The notes under the pieces: model-generated | What the model was told of the DNA's origin: nothing | The model's database searches: none | The model's input: the letters and a program-made list of their open reading frames with translations, nothing else | Translations under genes and position numbers: made by a program | Source: an uncultured Croceitalea sp. | GTDB taxonomy: Bacteria > Bacteroidota > Bacteroidia > Flavobacteriales > Flavobacteriaceae | Direction: 5' to 3' | Assembly (NCBI GenBank): GCA_947499565.1 | Contig: CANMOV010000007.1 | Coordinates: 1-64,000, forward strand | DNA: 64,000 nt | In this document: positions 26,724-35,456 of the stretch, one piece after another | Layout of the letters: each line of letters starts with the position of its first letter | Position numbering within the stretch: position 1 is the first letter of the stretch

Positions 26724-27566
26724 ATGAAAAATGAAAGTTTAATAATTATGGCAGGAGGCGCTTCGTCTAGGATGAAACGTAGTTTGGCTTCATCTGGTTT
26801 GGATGATGAAACTATAACAATAGCTAAAAATTTACATAAGACACTAATTCCGCTTGGAAAAGCTCAAAAACCATTGTTGTTTTATTTGCTAAAAAATGCT
26901 ATTGATGCGAATGTTAAGGATGTTTATGTAATTACATCGCCCGAGAATAAAGCATTTATAGAATTTGCAGAGGATTTTTTCAAGGATGAGGAACATAGAA
27001 AGATAAAACTGAATTTTGCTATTCAAAATGTGCCTCAAGATAGGGAAAAACCATTAGGCACTGCAGATGCATTGCAACAGTGTATGGACCAATATCCTAA
27101 ATTATTAGAAGAGCGATTCACAGTTTGTAACGGTGATAATCTCTACTCTACCAATGCTCTTAAGGATTTAAAGAAAGAGCGAGTAGCTCCAAATGCTCTT
27201 ATAAGTTATAGTAGTTCTGGCTTAAACTTTTCCGATGAGCGAATATCCAAATTTGCGCTTATGGATATTGATAATAATGGTTTTTTAAAAGGTATTGTTG
27301 AAAAGCCTAAGCCCGAAGAGGTAAATCAGTATAGAGATGATGAAGGAATATTACGTGTTAGTATGAATATTTTTAATTTTTCGGGGAATGTAGTTTACCC
27401 ATATCTTGAAAATTGTATGCTAGACCCAATTCGTAATGAAAAAGAACTACCCCAAGCCGTTAGAAAAATGGTAATCGAAGTTGATAATAGCGTTTTATGT
27501 TACCCAAGATCTGAAGGTATCCCCGATTTGACTGATGCAAATGACCTTAAACGATTTTTAGAGTAG
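26724..27566 (+). CDS. NTP-transferase family sugar nucleotidyltransferase
   Basis: This 280-residue protein opens with the nucleotidyltransferase signature IIMAGGASSRMKRS (7-20), followed by KTLIPLGKAQKP, the metal-site motif CNGDNLYS, and GIVEKPKP, as in GlmU/RfbA-type enzymes that join a sugar 1-phosphate to a nucleotide. The nucleotide and sugar are unknown. Its place directly after a GHMP kinase suggests it uses that kinase's product to form an NDP-sugar. Confidence 0.82.
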   Translation: MKNESLIIMAGGASSRMKRSLASSGLDDETITIAKNLHKTLIPLGKAQKPLLFYLLKNAIDANVKDVYVITSPENKAFIEFAEDFFKDEEHRKIKLNFAIQNVPQDREKPLGTADALQQCMDQYPKLLEERFTVCNGDNLYSTNALKDLKKERVAPNALISYSSSGLNFSDERISKFALMDIDNNGFLKGIVEKPKPEEVNQYRDDEGILRVSMNIFNFSGNVVYPYLENCMLDPIRNEKELPQAVRKMVIEVDNSVLCYPRSEGIPDLTDANDLKRFLE

Positions 27567-27609
27567 TTTTATAAAATTAAAATATAAATCGATTTTCTAT
27601 CTTTAGAGA

Positions 27610-28866
27610 ATGGAGACTTATGCTAATGCACTTCTTTATGCTATCCCTTTCTTTACTGGTTTAGTGCTTGTTGAAGTACTTTATGGTGCTTTTGTGAAGC
27701 AACAAAAGCATAACGTAATGGATACGGTTAGTAGTTTAAGTTCTGGTCTTACCAATATTATCAAGGATTCTTTAGGATTAGTCTTAGTATTAGTTAGCTA
27801 TCCTTTTCTTGTAGAAAACTTGGCGCTTTTTGAAATAAAAATTACTTTGGTAGTATGGTTAATTGCCTTTATTGCAATTGATTTTGCCGGATATTGGAAT
27901 CACCGATTAAGTCATCATATTAATATTTTTTGGAATCAACACGTAATCCATCACAGTAGTGAAGAATTTAATTTGGCATGTGCATTACGCCAATCAATTT
28001 CGAATCTTGTTGGTTATTTCGCCCTTCTTTTGATACCAGCTGCAATATTAGGAGTACCCAATAAGGTTATCGCAATTTTAGCCCCAATACACTTATTTGC
28101 ACAATTTTGGTATCATACCCAGCACATTGGTAAATTGGGATGGTTGGAGTATCTTATAGTTACTCCTTCCCAACATAGAGTACACCATGCCATTAATCCA
28201 GAATATATAGATAAGAATTTAGGGCAAATTTTGAGTATTTGGGATAGAATGTTTGGAACTTTCCAAGAGGAACTTAAAGATGTGCCTCCACAATATGGAG
28301 TTTTAAAACCTGCCGCTACTTGGAATCCTATATTAATAAATTTTCAACATTTTTGGCGATTGACAAAAGATGCTTGGAGAGCAAAAAACTTATGGGATAA
28401 ATTACGGATTTGGTTTATGCCCACTGGTTGGAGACCTATGGACGTAAAAGAAAAATATCCTATTCCAATAATTGATGATGTCTATAATTTTAAGCGGTAC
28501 AAACCTAAAAGTTCAATTAAACTTAAAGCTTATGCCATTTTTCAACTACTAGCAAACACTGCTTTGTTACTCTTTATGCTATATAATTATACTGAAATTG
28601 GTTTTAATGGACTATTGTTTTTTAGTGCCTTTGTTTTTGTAGGAATCTTTGGGTATACAAGTTTAATGGATAGAAAGTTATATGCGGTTTGGATAGAAAC
28701 TATAAGAGGCTTATGTGGCCTTGCAGTAGTATTTTATACAGGAGATTGGTTTGGGTTGAACTCCTTTTTACCTTTTGGTAGCTACTATATTGCAATTTAC
28801 TTTATAGCTAGTATAGCATGTAGTTTTTATTTTACTTTTTCTAAAAAAGAAAAGAGAGACGTTTGA
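27610..28866 (+). CDS. Sterol desaturase / fatty acid hydroxylase superfamily protein
   Basis: This 418-residue integral membrane di-iron oxygenase has histidine boxes NHRLSHH, HVIHHSSE and QHRVHHAIN and several hydrophobic helices at each end. The closest known type is alkylglycerol monooxygenase-like or carotenoid/lipid hydroxylase proteins, so a lipid substrate is likely. The C-terminal 130 residues add four extra helices. It starts at an ATG after a 43-base gap from the nucleotidyltransferase and converges on the ACBP gene. Confidence 0.85.
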   Translation: METYANALLYAIPFFTGLVLVEVLYGAFVKQQKHNVMDTVSSLSSGLTNIIKDSLGLVLVLVSYPFLVENLALFEIKITLVVWLIAFIAIDFAGYWNHRLSHHINIFWNQHVIHHSSEEFNLACALRQSISNLVGYFALLLIPAAILGVPNKVIAILAPIHLFAQFWYHTQHIGKLGWLEYLIVTPSQHRVHHAINPEYIDKNLGQILSIWDRMFGTFQEELKDVPPQYGVLKPAATWNPILINFQHFWRLTKDAWRAKNLWDKLRIWFMPTGWRPMDVKEKYPIPIIDDVYNFKRYKPKSSIKLKAYAIFQLLANTALLLFMLYNYTEIGFNGLLFFSAFVFVGIFGYTSLMDRKLYAVWIETIRGLCGLAVVFYTGDWFGLNSFLPFGSYYIAIYFIASIACSFYFTFSKKEKRDV

Positions 28867-28870
28867 GGTG

Positions 28871-29134
28871 TTAAGCTTTTCGCAATAAGCCATCTACTAA
28901 TGCTATATACTTTTTCATTGCCTCTTTTCGACTAATATTTTTTGCCTGAATAAGTGCATTTGCTTTAAAAGCGTTGATAAGGGGTGTTTTACTGCCTGGG
29001 TTATCAAAATTTTTCTTGGCAATTTTATAGTAGGCATATAATTTGAGAAGCAAATCCGCCGGTATAGGTTCCGAATAGTTATTTACAAATGCAACGGCTT
29101 CCTCAAACTTACTATGTATTTTCTCATTACCCAT
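28871..29134 (-). CDS. Acyl-CoA-binding protein
   Basis: This 87-residue protein is of the ACBP family, which carries long-chain acyl-CoA in the cytoplasm. The core is recognisable: FEEAVAFVNN, LLLKLYAYYKIAKKN and AMKKYIALVDGL. The conserved Trp region of animal ACBPs is replaced by FKANALIQAKN. I start at ATG 29134, overlapping the psd stop by 8 bases; the longer frame (29173) lies inside psd, and ATG 29140 is an alternative. It is the last gene of a six-gene operon with psd and cdsA, fitting a lipid role. Confidence 0.85.
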   Translation of the reverse strand: MGNEKIHSKFEEAVAFVNNYSEPIPADLLLKLYAYYKIAKKNFDNPGSKTPLINAFKANALIQAKNISRKEAMKKYIALVDGLLRKA

Positions 29135-29792
29135 CTTCATTTTTAAGGGTTGCAATACAAGTTTTAGCTCCAACTACTTTTTGATTTAAATCAACCGTAA
29201 TCTTTGCATCTAAAGGGAGAAATAAGTCTACTCTAGACCCAAATTTTATAAACCCAGCGTCTTCACCTTGTGTAACCTGTTCTCCTTCTTCAGCATAATT
29301 TACGATGCGTCTAGCTAAAGCACCAGCAATTTGACGGTACAAAATTTCGCCAAATTTTGGAGTGCGAATAACAACAGTAGTCCGTTCATTTTCAGTACTA
29401 GATTTAGGATGCCAAGCTACTAAATACTTTCCTGGATGGTACTTGGAATAGGTAATTGTTCCACTTGAAGCGTATCTTGTGACATGAACATTTAAAGGCG
29501 ACATAAAAATAGACACTTGCTTCTTTTTTTCTTTAAAATATTCAGTTTCTTCAACCTCCTCAATTACAACAACTTTACCATCAACAGGGGCTAAAATTTC
29601 ATCAAAATCTGGCGTAACTAAACGTTTTGGGTTTCGGAAGAATTGAAGAATTAAAACAAGGATTACCAATGCGGCCAATTGCAGTAAAATTCGCAACCAA
29701 TAAATATCAATAAGGAACTGGGAGGCGATAACAATACCCACGGTGATAAAAAATGTTATAAGGATGATGGTTTGTCCTTCTTTATGAAACAT
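29127..29792 (-). CDS. psd: Phosphatidylserine decarboxylase family protein
   Basis: This enzyme makes phosphatidylethanolamine from phosphatidylserine. The 221-residue protein has two N-terminal transmembrane stretches (about 8-47), the PLNVHVTRYA motif, and near the C-terminus KFGSRVDLFLP, where the Gly-Ser cut yields the pyruvoyl group. This short membrane-anchored form is usual in Bacteroidota. It overlaps cdsA by 11 bases and the ACBP gene by 8 bases. Confidence 0.93.
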   Translation of the reverse strand: MFHKEGQTIILITFFITVGIVIASQFLIDIYWLRILLQLAALVILVLILQFFRNPKRLVTPDFDEILAPVDGKVVVIEEVEETEYFKEKKKQVSIFMSPLNVHVTRYASSGTITYSKYHPGKYLVAWHPKSSTENERTTVVIRTPKFGEILYRQIAGALARRIVNYAEEGEQVTQGEDAGFIKFGSRVDLFLPLDAKITVDLNQKVVGAKTCIATLKNEDG

Positions 29793-30585
29793 AAGAAAAT
29801 AAGTTTAATGTCAAATACGCAAATGGTGCTGCAAAAACTAAACTATCCAATCTATCTAAAATCCCTCCATGACCTGGTAAAATAGCACCACTGTCTTTTA
29901 CTCCGGCCATACGTTTAAATTTAGACTCCAATAAATCCCCTAGACCACCTGCTATAACTATTACTGTTGCTAAAATAAACCATTGATTTAGGCTTAAAGT
30001 GGTTTCATATTTAGATAAAAAGTAAGCGGCTATCAAAGCAAAAATAAGACCACCTAAAGAACCTTCTACAGTTTTTTTAGGAGAAACAGCCGGATATAGT
30101 TTGGTTCTGCCTAAGGTTTTACCTACTAGATATGCAAAAGTATCACTTACCCAGATTAAAATAAAGATACCCATGATTAAAAATTTGGCAAACTGGTCTT
30201 CCTTATATGGAATCATTGTTAAAAAGATACAACCTCCCCCTATATAAAATAAGGCGATAACAAACTTTTGGATGGATGTAAAAGATTTTTCTTTTTTTGA
30301 AAATAAGAAGCTTAATAAGGCTAGATTAATGGTTATCGTAAAAAGCATTAATAATGTTATTAAGGCTTTGTCAGTTACCAAGTAAATGTATGCCCACCAT
30401 AAGGCTAAATATGCAATAAAAATATAATACCCTTTAAGTCGTGTAAGCCTTTTAAATTCATATAAACAGGCCAATCCAAAAACCATAAATAAAAAGTCGA
30501 AGGCATCTGAATTTAAAAAAATTGCTGATAGTAGTAAAATAACGTAGAGAATGCCTGTTAGAGCTCTTCTTAAAATTTCCTTCAT
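29782..30585 (-). CDS. cdsA: Phosphatidate cytidylyltransferase
   Basis: CdsA makes CDP-diacylglycerol, the shared precursor of phospholipids, at the inner membrane. The 267-residue protein has about eight transmembrane helices and the signature SDTFAYLVGKTLGR, SPKKTVEGSLGG, GDLLESKFKRMAGVKDSG and LPGHGGILDRLDSL. It lies 3 bases after the LUD gene and overlaps psd, whose pathway it feeds. Confidence 0.95.
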   Translation of the reverse strand: MKEILRRALTGILYVILLLSAIFLNSDAFDFLFMVFGLACLYEFKRLTRLKGYYIFIAYLALWWAYIYLVTDKALITLLMLFTITINLALLSFLFSKKEKSFTSIQKFVIALFYIGGGCIFLTMIPYKEDQFAKFLIMGIFILIWVSDTFAYLVGKTLGRTKLYPAVSPKKTVEGSLGGLIFALIAAYFLSKYETTLSLNQWFILATVIVIAGGLGDLLESKFKRMAGVKDSGAILPGHGGILDRLDSLVFAAPFAYLTLNLFSYVS

Positions 30586-30588
30586 TTA

Positions 30589-31197
30589 TTAGTAATCTTC
30601 TAAAAGTAAAAGATATACATTTTTTGAGGCACTACCGTAAGAAAGAAAATCATTTTTATTTTCGGCGGTCAATTGAAAGTGTTTTAAAGTAGTAATGTTG
30701 TCGGGAATTTTCTTGGCGTATTTCTTTTTTATAATTTTTAGTGCTTCACTTATGGAGTCTACTAATTGACTTGTAGTAGCAAATACAATGAGGTTAGATG
30801 GGAGTTCGTTTAGTTTTTTCTCCTCTATCTGATTAGAACAAACCAGAATGGAACCATTATGAGCTATTAGATGCTCACAAGTTGTAAAGAACACATCACT
30901 ATCTTTTCTAGTATTGGTGAACAGTATCTTTTCCTTTGAAAAACGGTTCTCTAATCTTTTATCAATACAATAAAAGAATTTGTTTTTCCAATCGTTTTCA
31001 GAAACAATATTGGCCAGTGCACCCTGAATTTCAGAGAAGTTTTCACAATAAATAAACTTACCACCATTCTTTTTAAAATAAATAGTAAACTTTTCGTCTA
31101 CGGGGATTTTAAGGTCAGGCATATGCTCCCCTCTGGTTTCTGTAGTTTCTTTAGAAACCTTTTTTCCTCCTCCAAAAAGTTTGCCAAATACACCCAT
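30589..31197 (-). CDS. LUD domain (LutC-like) protein
   Basis: This 202-residue protein matches the LUD (lactate utilisation, LutB/LutC/YkgG) fold: CEHLIAHNGSILVCSNQ and NLIVFATTSQLVDSI. In lactate operons LutC works with LutA and LutB, but neither is here. It is linked with ftsH and cdsA, as in other flavobacteria, so its role is probably different and unknown. It starts at an ATG 36 bases after ftsH. Confidence 0.75.
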   Translation of the reverse strand: MGVFGKLFGGGKKVSKETTETRGEHMPDLKIPVDEKFTIYFKKNGGKFIYCENFSEIQGALANIVSENDWKNKFFYCIDKRLENRFSKEKILFTNTRKDSDVFFTTCEHLIAHNGSILVCSNQIEEKKLNELPSNLIVFATTSQLVDSISEALKIIKKKYAKKIPDNITTLKHFQLTAENKNDFLSYGSASKNVYLLLLEDY

Positions 31198-31233
31198 TAG
31201 TTTGGTGAGAACAAATTATTCTTTACTATAAGT

Positions 31234-33207
31234 TTACTTACTTTCGTCATCAGTAGCAGCTACTTTAACGTCTTCTGCTACTAAGGCTTCTTTTTCAAAA
31301 GGTCTTTTTCCAAAGATTTTTTCTAAGTCATCCTTAAAAATAACTTCTTTTTCTAAAAGTCTATCAGCAAGTGCTGTTAATTTATCTTTGTTTTTCTTAA
31401 GTAAATCTATAGCTCGTTTATACTGCTCTTCTATAATCTTAGAAATTTCTTCATCGATTTTTTGAGCTGTTTCTTCACTATATGGTTTACTGAATCCATA
31501 CTCATTTTGACCAGAAGAGTCATAATACGTGACATTTCCTAGCTCCTCATTAAGACCATAAATAGTCACCATAGCTCGAGCTTGTTTGGTAACCTTTTCA
31601 AGGTCACTTAAAGCACCTGTAGAAATTTTATTAAATATCACTTTCTCTGCGGCACGACCACCCATTGTAGCACACATTTCGTCTAGCATCTGATCAGGTC
31701 TCACAATTAAACGCTCTTCTGGCAAATACCAAGCTGCGCCCAGTGATTGTCCACGTGGCACTATGGTTACTTTTACTAAAGGAGCTGCATGTTCTAACAT
31801 CCAACTTACCGTTGCATGACCAGCCTCGTGAAAAGCGATTGTTTTTTTCTCTTCTTGAGTGATGATTTTATTTTTCTTTTCAAGTCCGCCGACAATTCTA
31901 TCAACAGCATCTAAAAAGTCTTGTTTGTTTACCGCTTTTTTCTCTTTTCTAGCTGCAATTAATGCAGCCTCGTTGCAAACATTTGCAATGTCGGCACCAG
32001 AGAATCCTGGGGTTTGTTTAGCTAGAAAATCTAAATCTAAAGTTTCTGATGTTTTTATTGGACGTAGATGTACTTCAAAAATCTCTTTTCTTTCCCTAAT
32101 GTCTGGTAAGTCCACATAAATTTGACGGTCAAAACGACCCGCACGCATTAGCGCTTTATCTAAAACATCTGCACGGTTAGTAGCGGCTAAAACAATAACA
32201 TTTGTATTGGTGCCAAAACCATCCATCTCTGTTAGCAACTGATTTAATGTGTTTTCACGTTCATCATTAGAACCGGTGAAGTTGTTTTTACCTCTGGCAC
32301 GTCCTATTGCATCAATTTCATCTATAAAAATGATTGCGGGAGATTTGTCTTTTGCTTGTTTAAATAAATCACGTACTCTAGAAGCGCCTACACCAACAAA
32401 CATTTCAACAAAGTCTGAACCAGATAAAGAGAAAAAAGGAACTTTAGCTTCGCCAGCGACAGCTTTTGCTAAAAGAGTTTTACCAGTTCCCGGAGGGCCT
32501 ACTAAAAGAGCTCCTTTAGGAATCTTACCTCCTAATGAGGTGTATTTATCAGGATTTTTTAGGAACTCCACAATCTCTTGAATTTCTTCTTTTGCCCCCT
32601 CTAATCCTGCAACATCTTTAAAAGAAGTTCTGGTATCTGTTTTTTCATCAAAAAGCTTAGCTTTTGATTTTCCTATATTAAATATTTGTCCACCTGCACC
32701 ACCACCAGCGCCACCAGACATTCTTCTCATTAAATATATCCATATTCCAATAATGAGAATAAAGGGTAATACAAATGATATAACATCACCAAAATAGTTA
32801 TGTTCAGTATCAAACTCAACAATAGTTTCAAGGCTATTCTCGGCTTTAATTTCGTCAATTTCATTCTGAAAAATCTGTAAATCGCCATATTCCAATATGT
32901 ATTGCGGTACAATACCGGTGTAAGGAATTAAAGGCTTTTCATTGACCTTTGTATGAACTTTTTTGTCAAGCGCAGCTTCAGTTAAGAAAACCTTTGCTTG
33001 CCCTAAATTCTTAATAACAATGATTTTTTTAATATCACCGTTTCGCAGATACTCTTGTAATTCAGATGTAGTCGTTTTTTCTGTACTTGAAAAAGCGCTG
33101 CTACCTAAGAATTGAAAACCAATAATAAGTGCTAGTACTATGCCGTAAATCCACCAAGAACTAAAACGAGGTTTTTTCGGGGTATTCGTATTGTTGTCTT
33201 TTGCCAT
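31234..33207 (-). CDS. ftsH: ATP-dependent zinc metalloprotease FtsH
   Basis: FtsH is a membrane-anchored AAA+ protease that degrades damaged membrane and short-lived cytoplasmic proteins. The 657-residue protein has two N-terminal transmembrane helices (about 17-36 and 143-160) around a periplasmic domain, Walker A GPPGTGKT (237-244), Walker [12 protein letters not shown], the pore motif [13 protein letters not shown] and the zinc site HEAGH (about 460). It starts 5 bases downstream of rsfS. Confidence 0.97.
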   Translation of the reverse strand: MAKDNNTNTPKKPRFSSWWIYGIVLALIIGFQFLGSSAFSSTEKTTTSELQEYLRNGDIKKIIVIKNLGQAKVFLTEAALDKKVHTKVNEKPLIPYTGIVPQYILEYGDLQIFQNEIDEIKAENSLETIVEFDTEHNYFGDVISFVLPFILIIGIWIYLMRRMSGGAGGGAGGQIFNIGKSKAKLFDEKTDTRTSFKDVAGLEGAKEEIQEIVEFLKNPDKYTSLGGKIPKGALLVGPPGTGKTLLAKAVAGEAKVPFFSLSGSDFVEMFVGVGASRVRDLFKQAKDKSPAIIFIDEIDAIGRARGKNNFTGSNDERENTLNQLLTEMDGFGTNTNVIVLAATNRADVLDKALMRAGRFDRQIYVDLPDIRERKEIFEVHLRPIKTSETLDLDFLAKQTPGFSGADIANVCNEAALIAARKEKKAVNKQDFLDAVDRIVGGLEKKNKIITQEEKKTIAFHEAGHATVSWMLEHAAPLVKVTIVPRGQSLGAAWYLPEERLIVRPDQMLDEMCATMGGRAAEKVIFNKISTGALSDLEKVTKQARAMVTIYGLNEELGNVTYYDSSGQNEYGFSKPYSEETAQKIDEEISKIIEEQYKRAIDLLKKNKDKLTALADRLLEKEVIFKDDLEKIFGKRPFEKEALVAEDVKVAATDDESK

Positions 33208-33212
33208 TTTTT

Positions 33213-33590
33213 CTATTGATTATAGCTACTCTCTACAAGGGTTACTTTTGCGTCTCCCCAGAGGCCTTCAATGTCGTAGAAGTCCCTAATTTGTTTTTGA
33301 AATACATGTACTACTACATTAACGTAATCCATTAAAACCCATTCAGCATTTTCTGAACCTTCAACATGCCATGGTTTGTCTTTAATTGCTTTGCTTACAG
33401 TCTTTTGTATTGAGGATACGATTGCGTTTACGTGTGTATTAGATGTACCGTTACAGATAATAAAGTAGTCGCAAACAGTATTTTCTATTTCCCTTAAATC
33501 AAGTAGGTTTATATCAACCCCTTTAACTTCTTCTATACCATGTAATATTAAGGATATTAGTTCATCTGCGCTAGCTTTGTTTTTCTGCAT
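33213..33590 (-). CDS. rsfS: Ribosomal silencing factor
   Basis: RsfS (Iojap family, DUF143) binds L14 and prevents subunit joining under starvation. The 125-residue protein has DYFIICNGTSNTHVNAI, KPWHVEGSENAEWVLMDY and VVHVFQKQIRDFYDIEGLW, typical of the family. It is the first gene of the rsfS-ftsH-LUD-cdsA-psd-ACBP operon. Confidence 0.95.
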   Translation of the reverse strand: MQKNKASADELISLILHGIEEVKGVDINLLDLREIENTVCDYFIICNGTSNTHVNAIVSSIQKTVSKAIKDKPWHVEGSENAEWVLMDYVNVVVHVFQKQIRDFYDIEGLWGDAKVTLVESSYNQ

Positions 33591-33610
33591 TCAATAATTT
33601 TAGGTTTCTA

Positions 33611-33618
33611 CAAAGTTA
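33611..33618 (-). promoter_or_regulatory. -7 element of rsfS operon promoter
   Basis: TAACTTTG on the minus strand matches TAnnTTTG and lies 20 bases before the rsfS ATG. No TTG is seen at -33. Confidence 0.5.
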
Positions 33619-33685
33619 TTGTTTTTTTGTTTTGTCGCACTGCGATTTTAACATTACATTCAACATTAAGTTTTCATGTGTTACT

Positions 33686-34405
33686 ATGTCAATAATCAAA
33701 CTTAATGCCACGGACTCTACTAATGCCTATTTAAAAGAATTAGCGCTATCACAGCCACTTGAAGATTTTACGATTGTATCTACTGAATTACAGCTTAGAG
33801 GTAGGGGCCAAATGGGTTCGGATTGGATTTCTGAAAAGGGTAAAAACTTAACGATCAGTGTTTTAAAAAACCTTGAACAATTTCCAGCTAGAAATCAGTT
33901 TGACCTAAACTGTGTTGTGTCCTTAGCTATATATAGTGTTTTAACCGAATTGTCAGTGCCAAATTTAAGTGTAAAATGGCCTAACGACATTCTGTCAGGA
34001 AACCAGAAAATATGTGGAATTTTAATTGAAAACATTTTAAAAGGGAAATTTATTCAAATGGCTATTCTAGGAATAGGCCTTAATGTAAATCAAATGGATT
34101 TTAGTGACATAGAAAGAGCAAGCTCATTAAAACTGATATTAGGTTCAGATTTAAACTTGGATGAACTTATAGAGGAAATCTTAACTAAACTGAAATTATA
34201 TTTTAAGACCCCTCAAAAAGATTTAAGAGCAGAATACGAAAAAGTGCTTTTTAGAAAAGATAAACCATCTACCTTTGAGAACCCAACAAACGAAAAATTC
34301 TTAGGCCTTATTAGAGGTGTAAATGAAGCTGGTAAGCTAGTTGTTGAATTGGAAGATTCTGTTATAAAGAAGTTTGACCTAAAAGAAGTGAAACTACTTT
34401 ATTAA
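33686..34405 (+). CDS. birA: Biotin--acetyl-CoA-carboxylase ligase
   Basis: This biotin protein ligase activates biotin with ATP and attaches it to the acetyl-CoA carboxylase carrier domain. The 239-residue protein has QLRGRGQMGSDW (36-47, biotinyl-AMP loop), KWPNDIL (about 98-104) and ICGILIE, plus a small C-terminal domain. It lacks the N-terminal helix-turn-helix of E. coli BirA, so it is a ligase without DNA-binding. I start at ATG 33686 rather than the upstream start at 33632, whose extra 18 residues match nothing in the family. Confidence 0.92.
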   Translation: MSIIKLNATDSTNAYLKELALSQPLEDFTIVSTELQLRGRGQMGSDWISEKGKNLTISVLKNLEQFPARNQFDLNCVVSLAIYSVLTELSVPNLSVKWPNDILSGNQKICGILIENILKGKFIQMAILGIGLNVNQMDFSDIERASSLKLILGSDLNLDELIEEILTKLKLYFKTPQKDLRAEYEKVLFRKDKPSTFENPTNEKFLGLIRGVNEAGKLVVELEDSVIKKFDLKEVKLLY

Positions 34406-34798
34406 CTAAATCTTATCCATATTAGTAGACAAAGTCTCCATGAATTTTGTAATCGGGCTTTTTATCATCATCGCCATCATGGCATTAAATTCACCCTCAA
34501 AACTCAAGCCAACTTCACTTTCGTTTTCTGCTAAAGATTTTATGTCTGCAGTAAGTGTAAATGGTAATTTATCACTAGCAGCACCCAGAATAACTTTTTC
34601 ATTTGGATGTTGCTCTTTTAATCTTAATACTATTTCTGGCATACCGCTTAATGCAAAGCGAAAAGTATTTTCATCTAAAACTTCAAACTTGTCAATATTT
34701 TCAGGCATTAAAGTCTCAAAGTTTTTAATATCTACTAAAAAATTAAATACTTCTTTATCAGTTTTTTGAACGATTTTTTTATTTGCTTCTATATGCAT
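34406..34798 (-). CDS. SRPBCC family protein
   Basis: This 130-residue protein fits the START/SRPBCC helix-grip fold: DIKNFETLMPENIDKFEVL near the start and a C-terminal amphipathic helix rich in Met (about 105-128). Such proteins bind hydrophobic ligands; the ligand is not known. It ends directly against birA (convergent, no gap) and lies 4 bases after pyrE on the same strand, so it is probably cotranscribed with pyrE. Confidence 0.75.
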   Translation of the reverse strand: MHIEANKKIVQKTDKEVFNFLVDIKNFETLMPENIDKFEVLDENTFRFALSGMPEIVLRLKEQHPNEKVILGAASDKLPFTLTADIKSLAENESEVGLSFEGEFNAMMAMMIKSPITKFMETLSTNMDKI

Positions 34799-34802
34799 TG
34801 GG

Positions 34803-35444
34803 TCATGGTTTCCATTGCGCAGGATTCGTTTTCCATTGCAATAAGGTTTGTGAATTTTCTTCTTTTATATAATCTGTTTCTGATGCTAATTGAATTAAAT
34901 GCTCGTAATCACTTAAGGTGTTAAGAGCAACATTTTCTTTTTTAAAGTTTTCTGTAGCTATATCAAAACCATAAGTAAAAATGGCAACCATGCCTTTTAC
35001 ATTAGCTCCTGCATCTTTAAGAGCTCTTACAGCATTTAAGCTACTTTTGCCAGTACTTATTAAATCCTCTATAACAACAACATTTTGTCCAGATTCTAAG
35101 TGACCTTCTACTTGGTTTTGTCTACCATGAGATTTAGCTTCTGGTCTAATATAGATAAAAGGGAGTCCAAGTGCTTCCGCAACCAAGATACCAATACCAA
35201 TGGCGCCTGTTGCCACTCCAGCGATTACATCAGGTTTGCCATAAAGCGTTTCAACTTGTTTCGCCATTTCTTCACGAACAAAGTTTCTAATTTGTGGATA
35301 GGAGAGTATTATTCTATTATCGCAATAGATAGGAGATTGCCATCCAGAAGCCCATGTAAAAGGATTTTCTGGTTTCAACTTTATTGCATTAATTTGCAGT
35401 AATAACTCAGCCGTTTTCTTAGCGCTGTTCTTGTCTAAAATCAT
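34803..35444 (-). CDS. pyrE: Orotate phosphoribosyltransferase
   Basis: PyrE joins orotate and PRPP to form OMP in pyrimidine synthesis. The 213-residue protein has NPFTWASGWQSPIYCDNR, GVATGAIGIG and the PRPP motif VVVIEDLISTGKSS. I start at ATG 35444, where the family normally begins. A longer frame (35549) would put 35 unrelated residues ahead and run through the Nudix gene on the other strand. A TACATTTG element ends 5 bases before the ATG, implying a leaderless or very short 5' end. Confidence 0.95.
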   Translation of the reverse strand: MILDKNSAKKTAELLLQINAIKLKPENPFTWASGWQSPIYCDNRIILSYPQIRNFVREEMAKQVETLYGKPDVIAGVATGAIGIGILVAEALGLPFIYIRPEAKSHGRQNQVEGHLESGQNVVVIEDLISTGKSSLNAVRALKDAGANVKGMVAIFTYGFDIATENFKKENVALNTLSDYEHLIQLASETDYIKEENSQTLLQWKTNPAQWKP

Positions 35445-35448
35445 TGCG

Positions 35449-35456
35449 CAAATGTA
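35449..35456 (-). promoter_or_regulatory. -7 element of pyrE promoter
   Basis: TACATTTG on the minus strand matches TAnnTTTG, ending 5 bases before the pyrE ATG. It contains the ATG of the divergent Nudix gene on the other strand. No TTG is at -33. Confidence 0.45.

Noticed and set aside
30589-31197. Lactate utilisation operon
   Set aside because: Only one LUD protein is present, without LutA or LutB, and it is linked with ftsH and cdsA.
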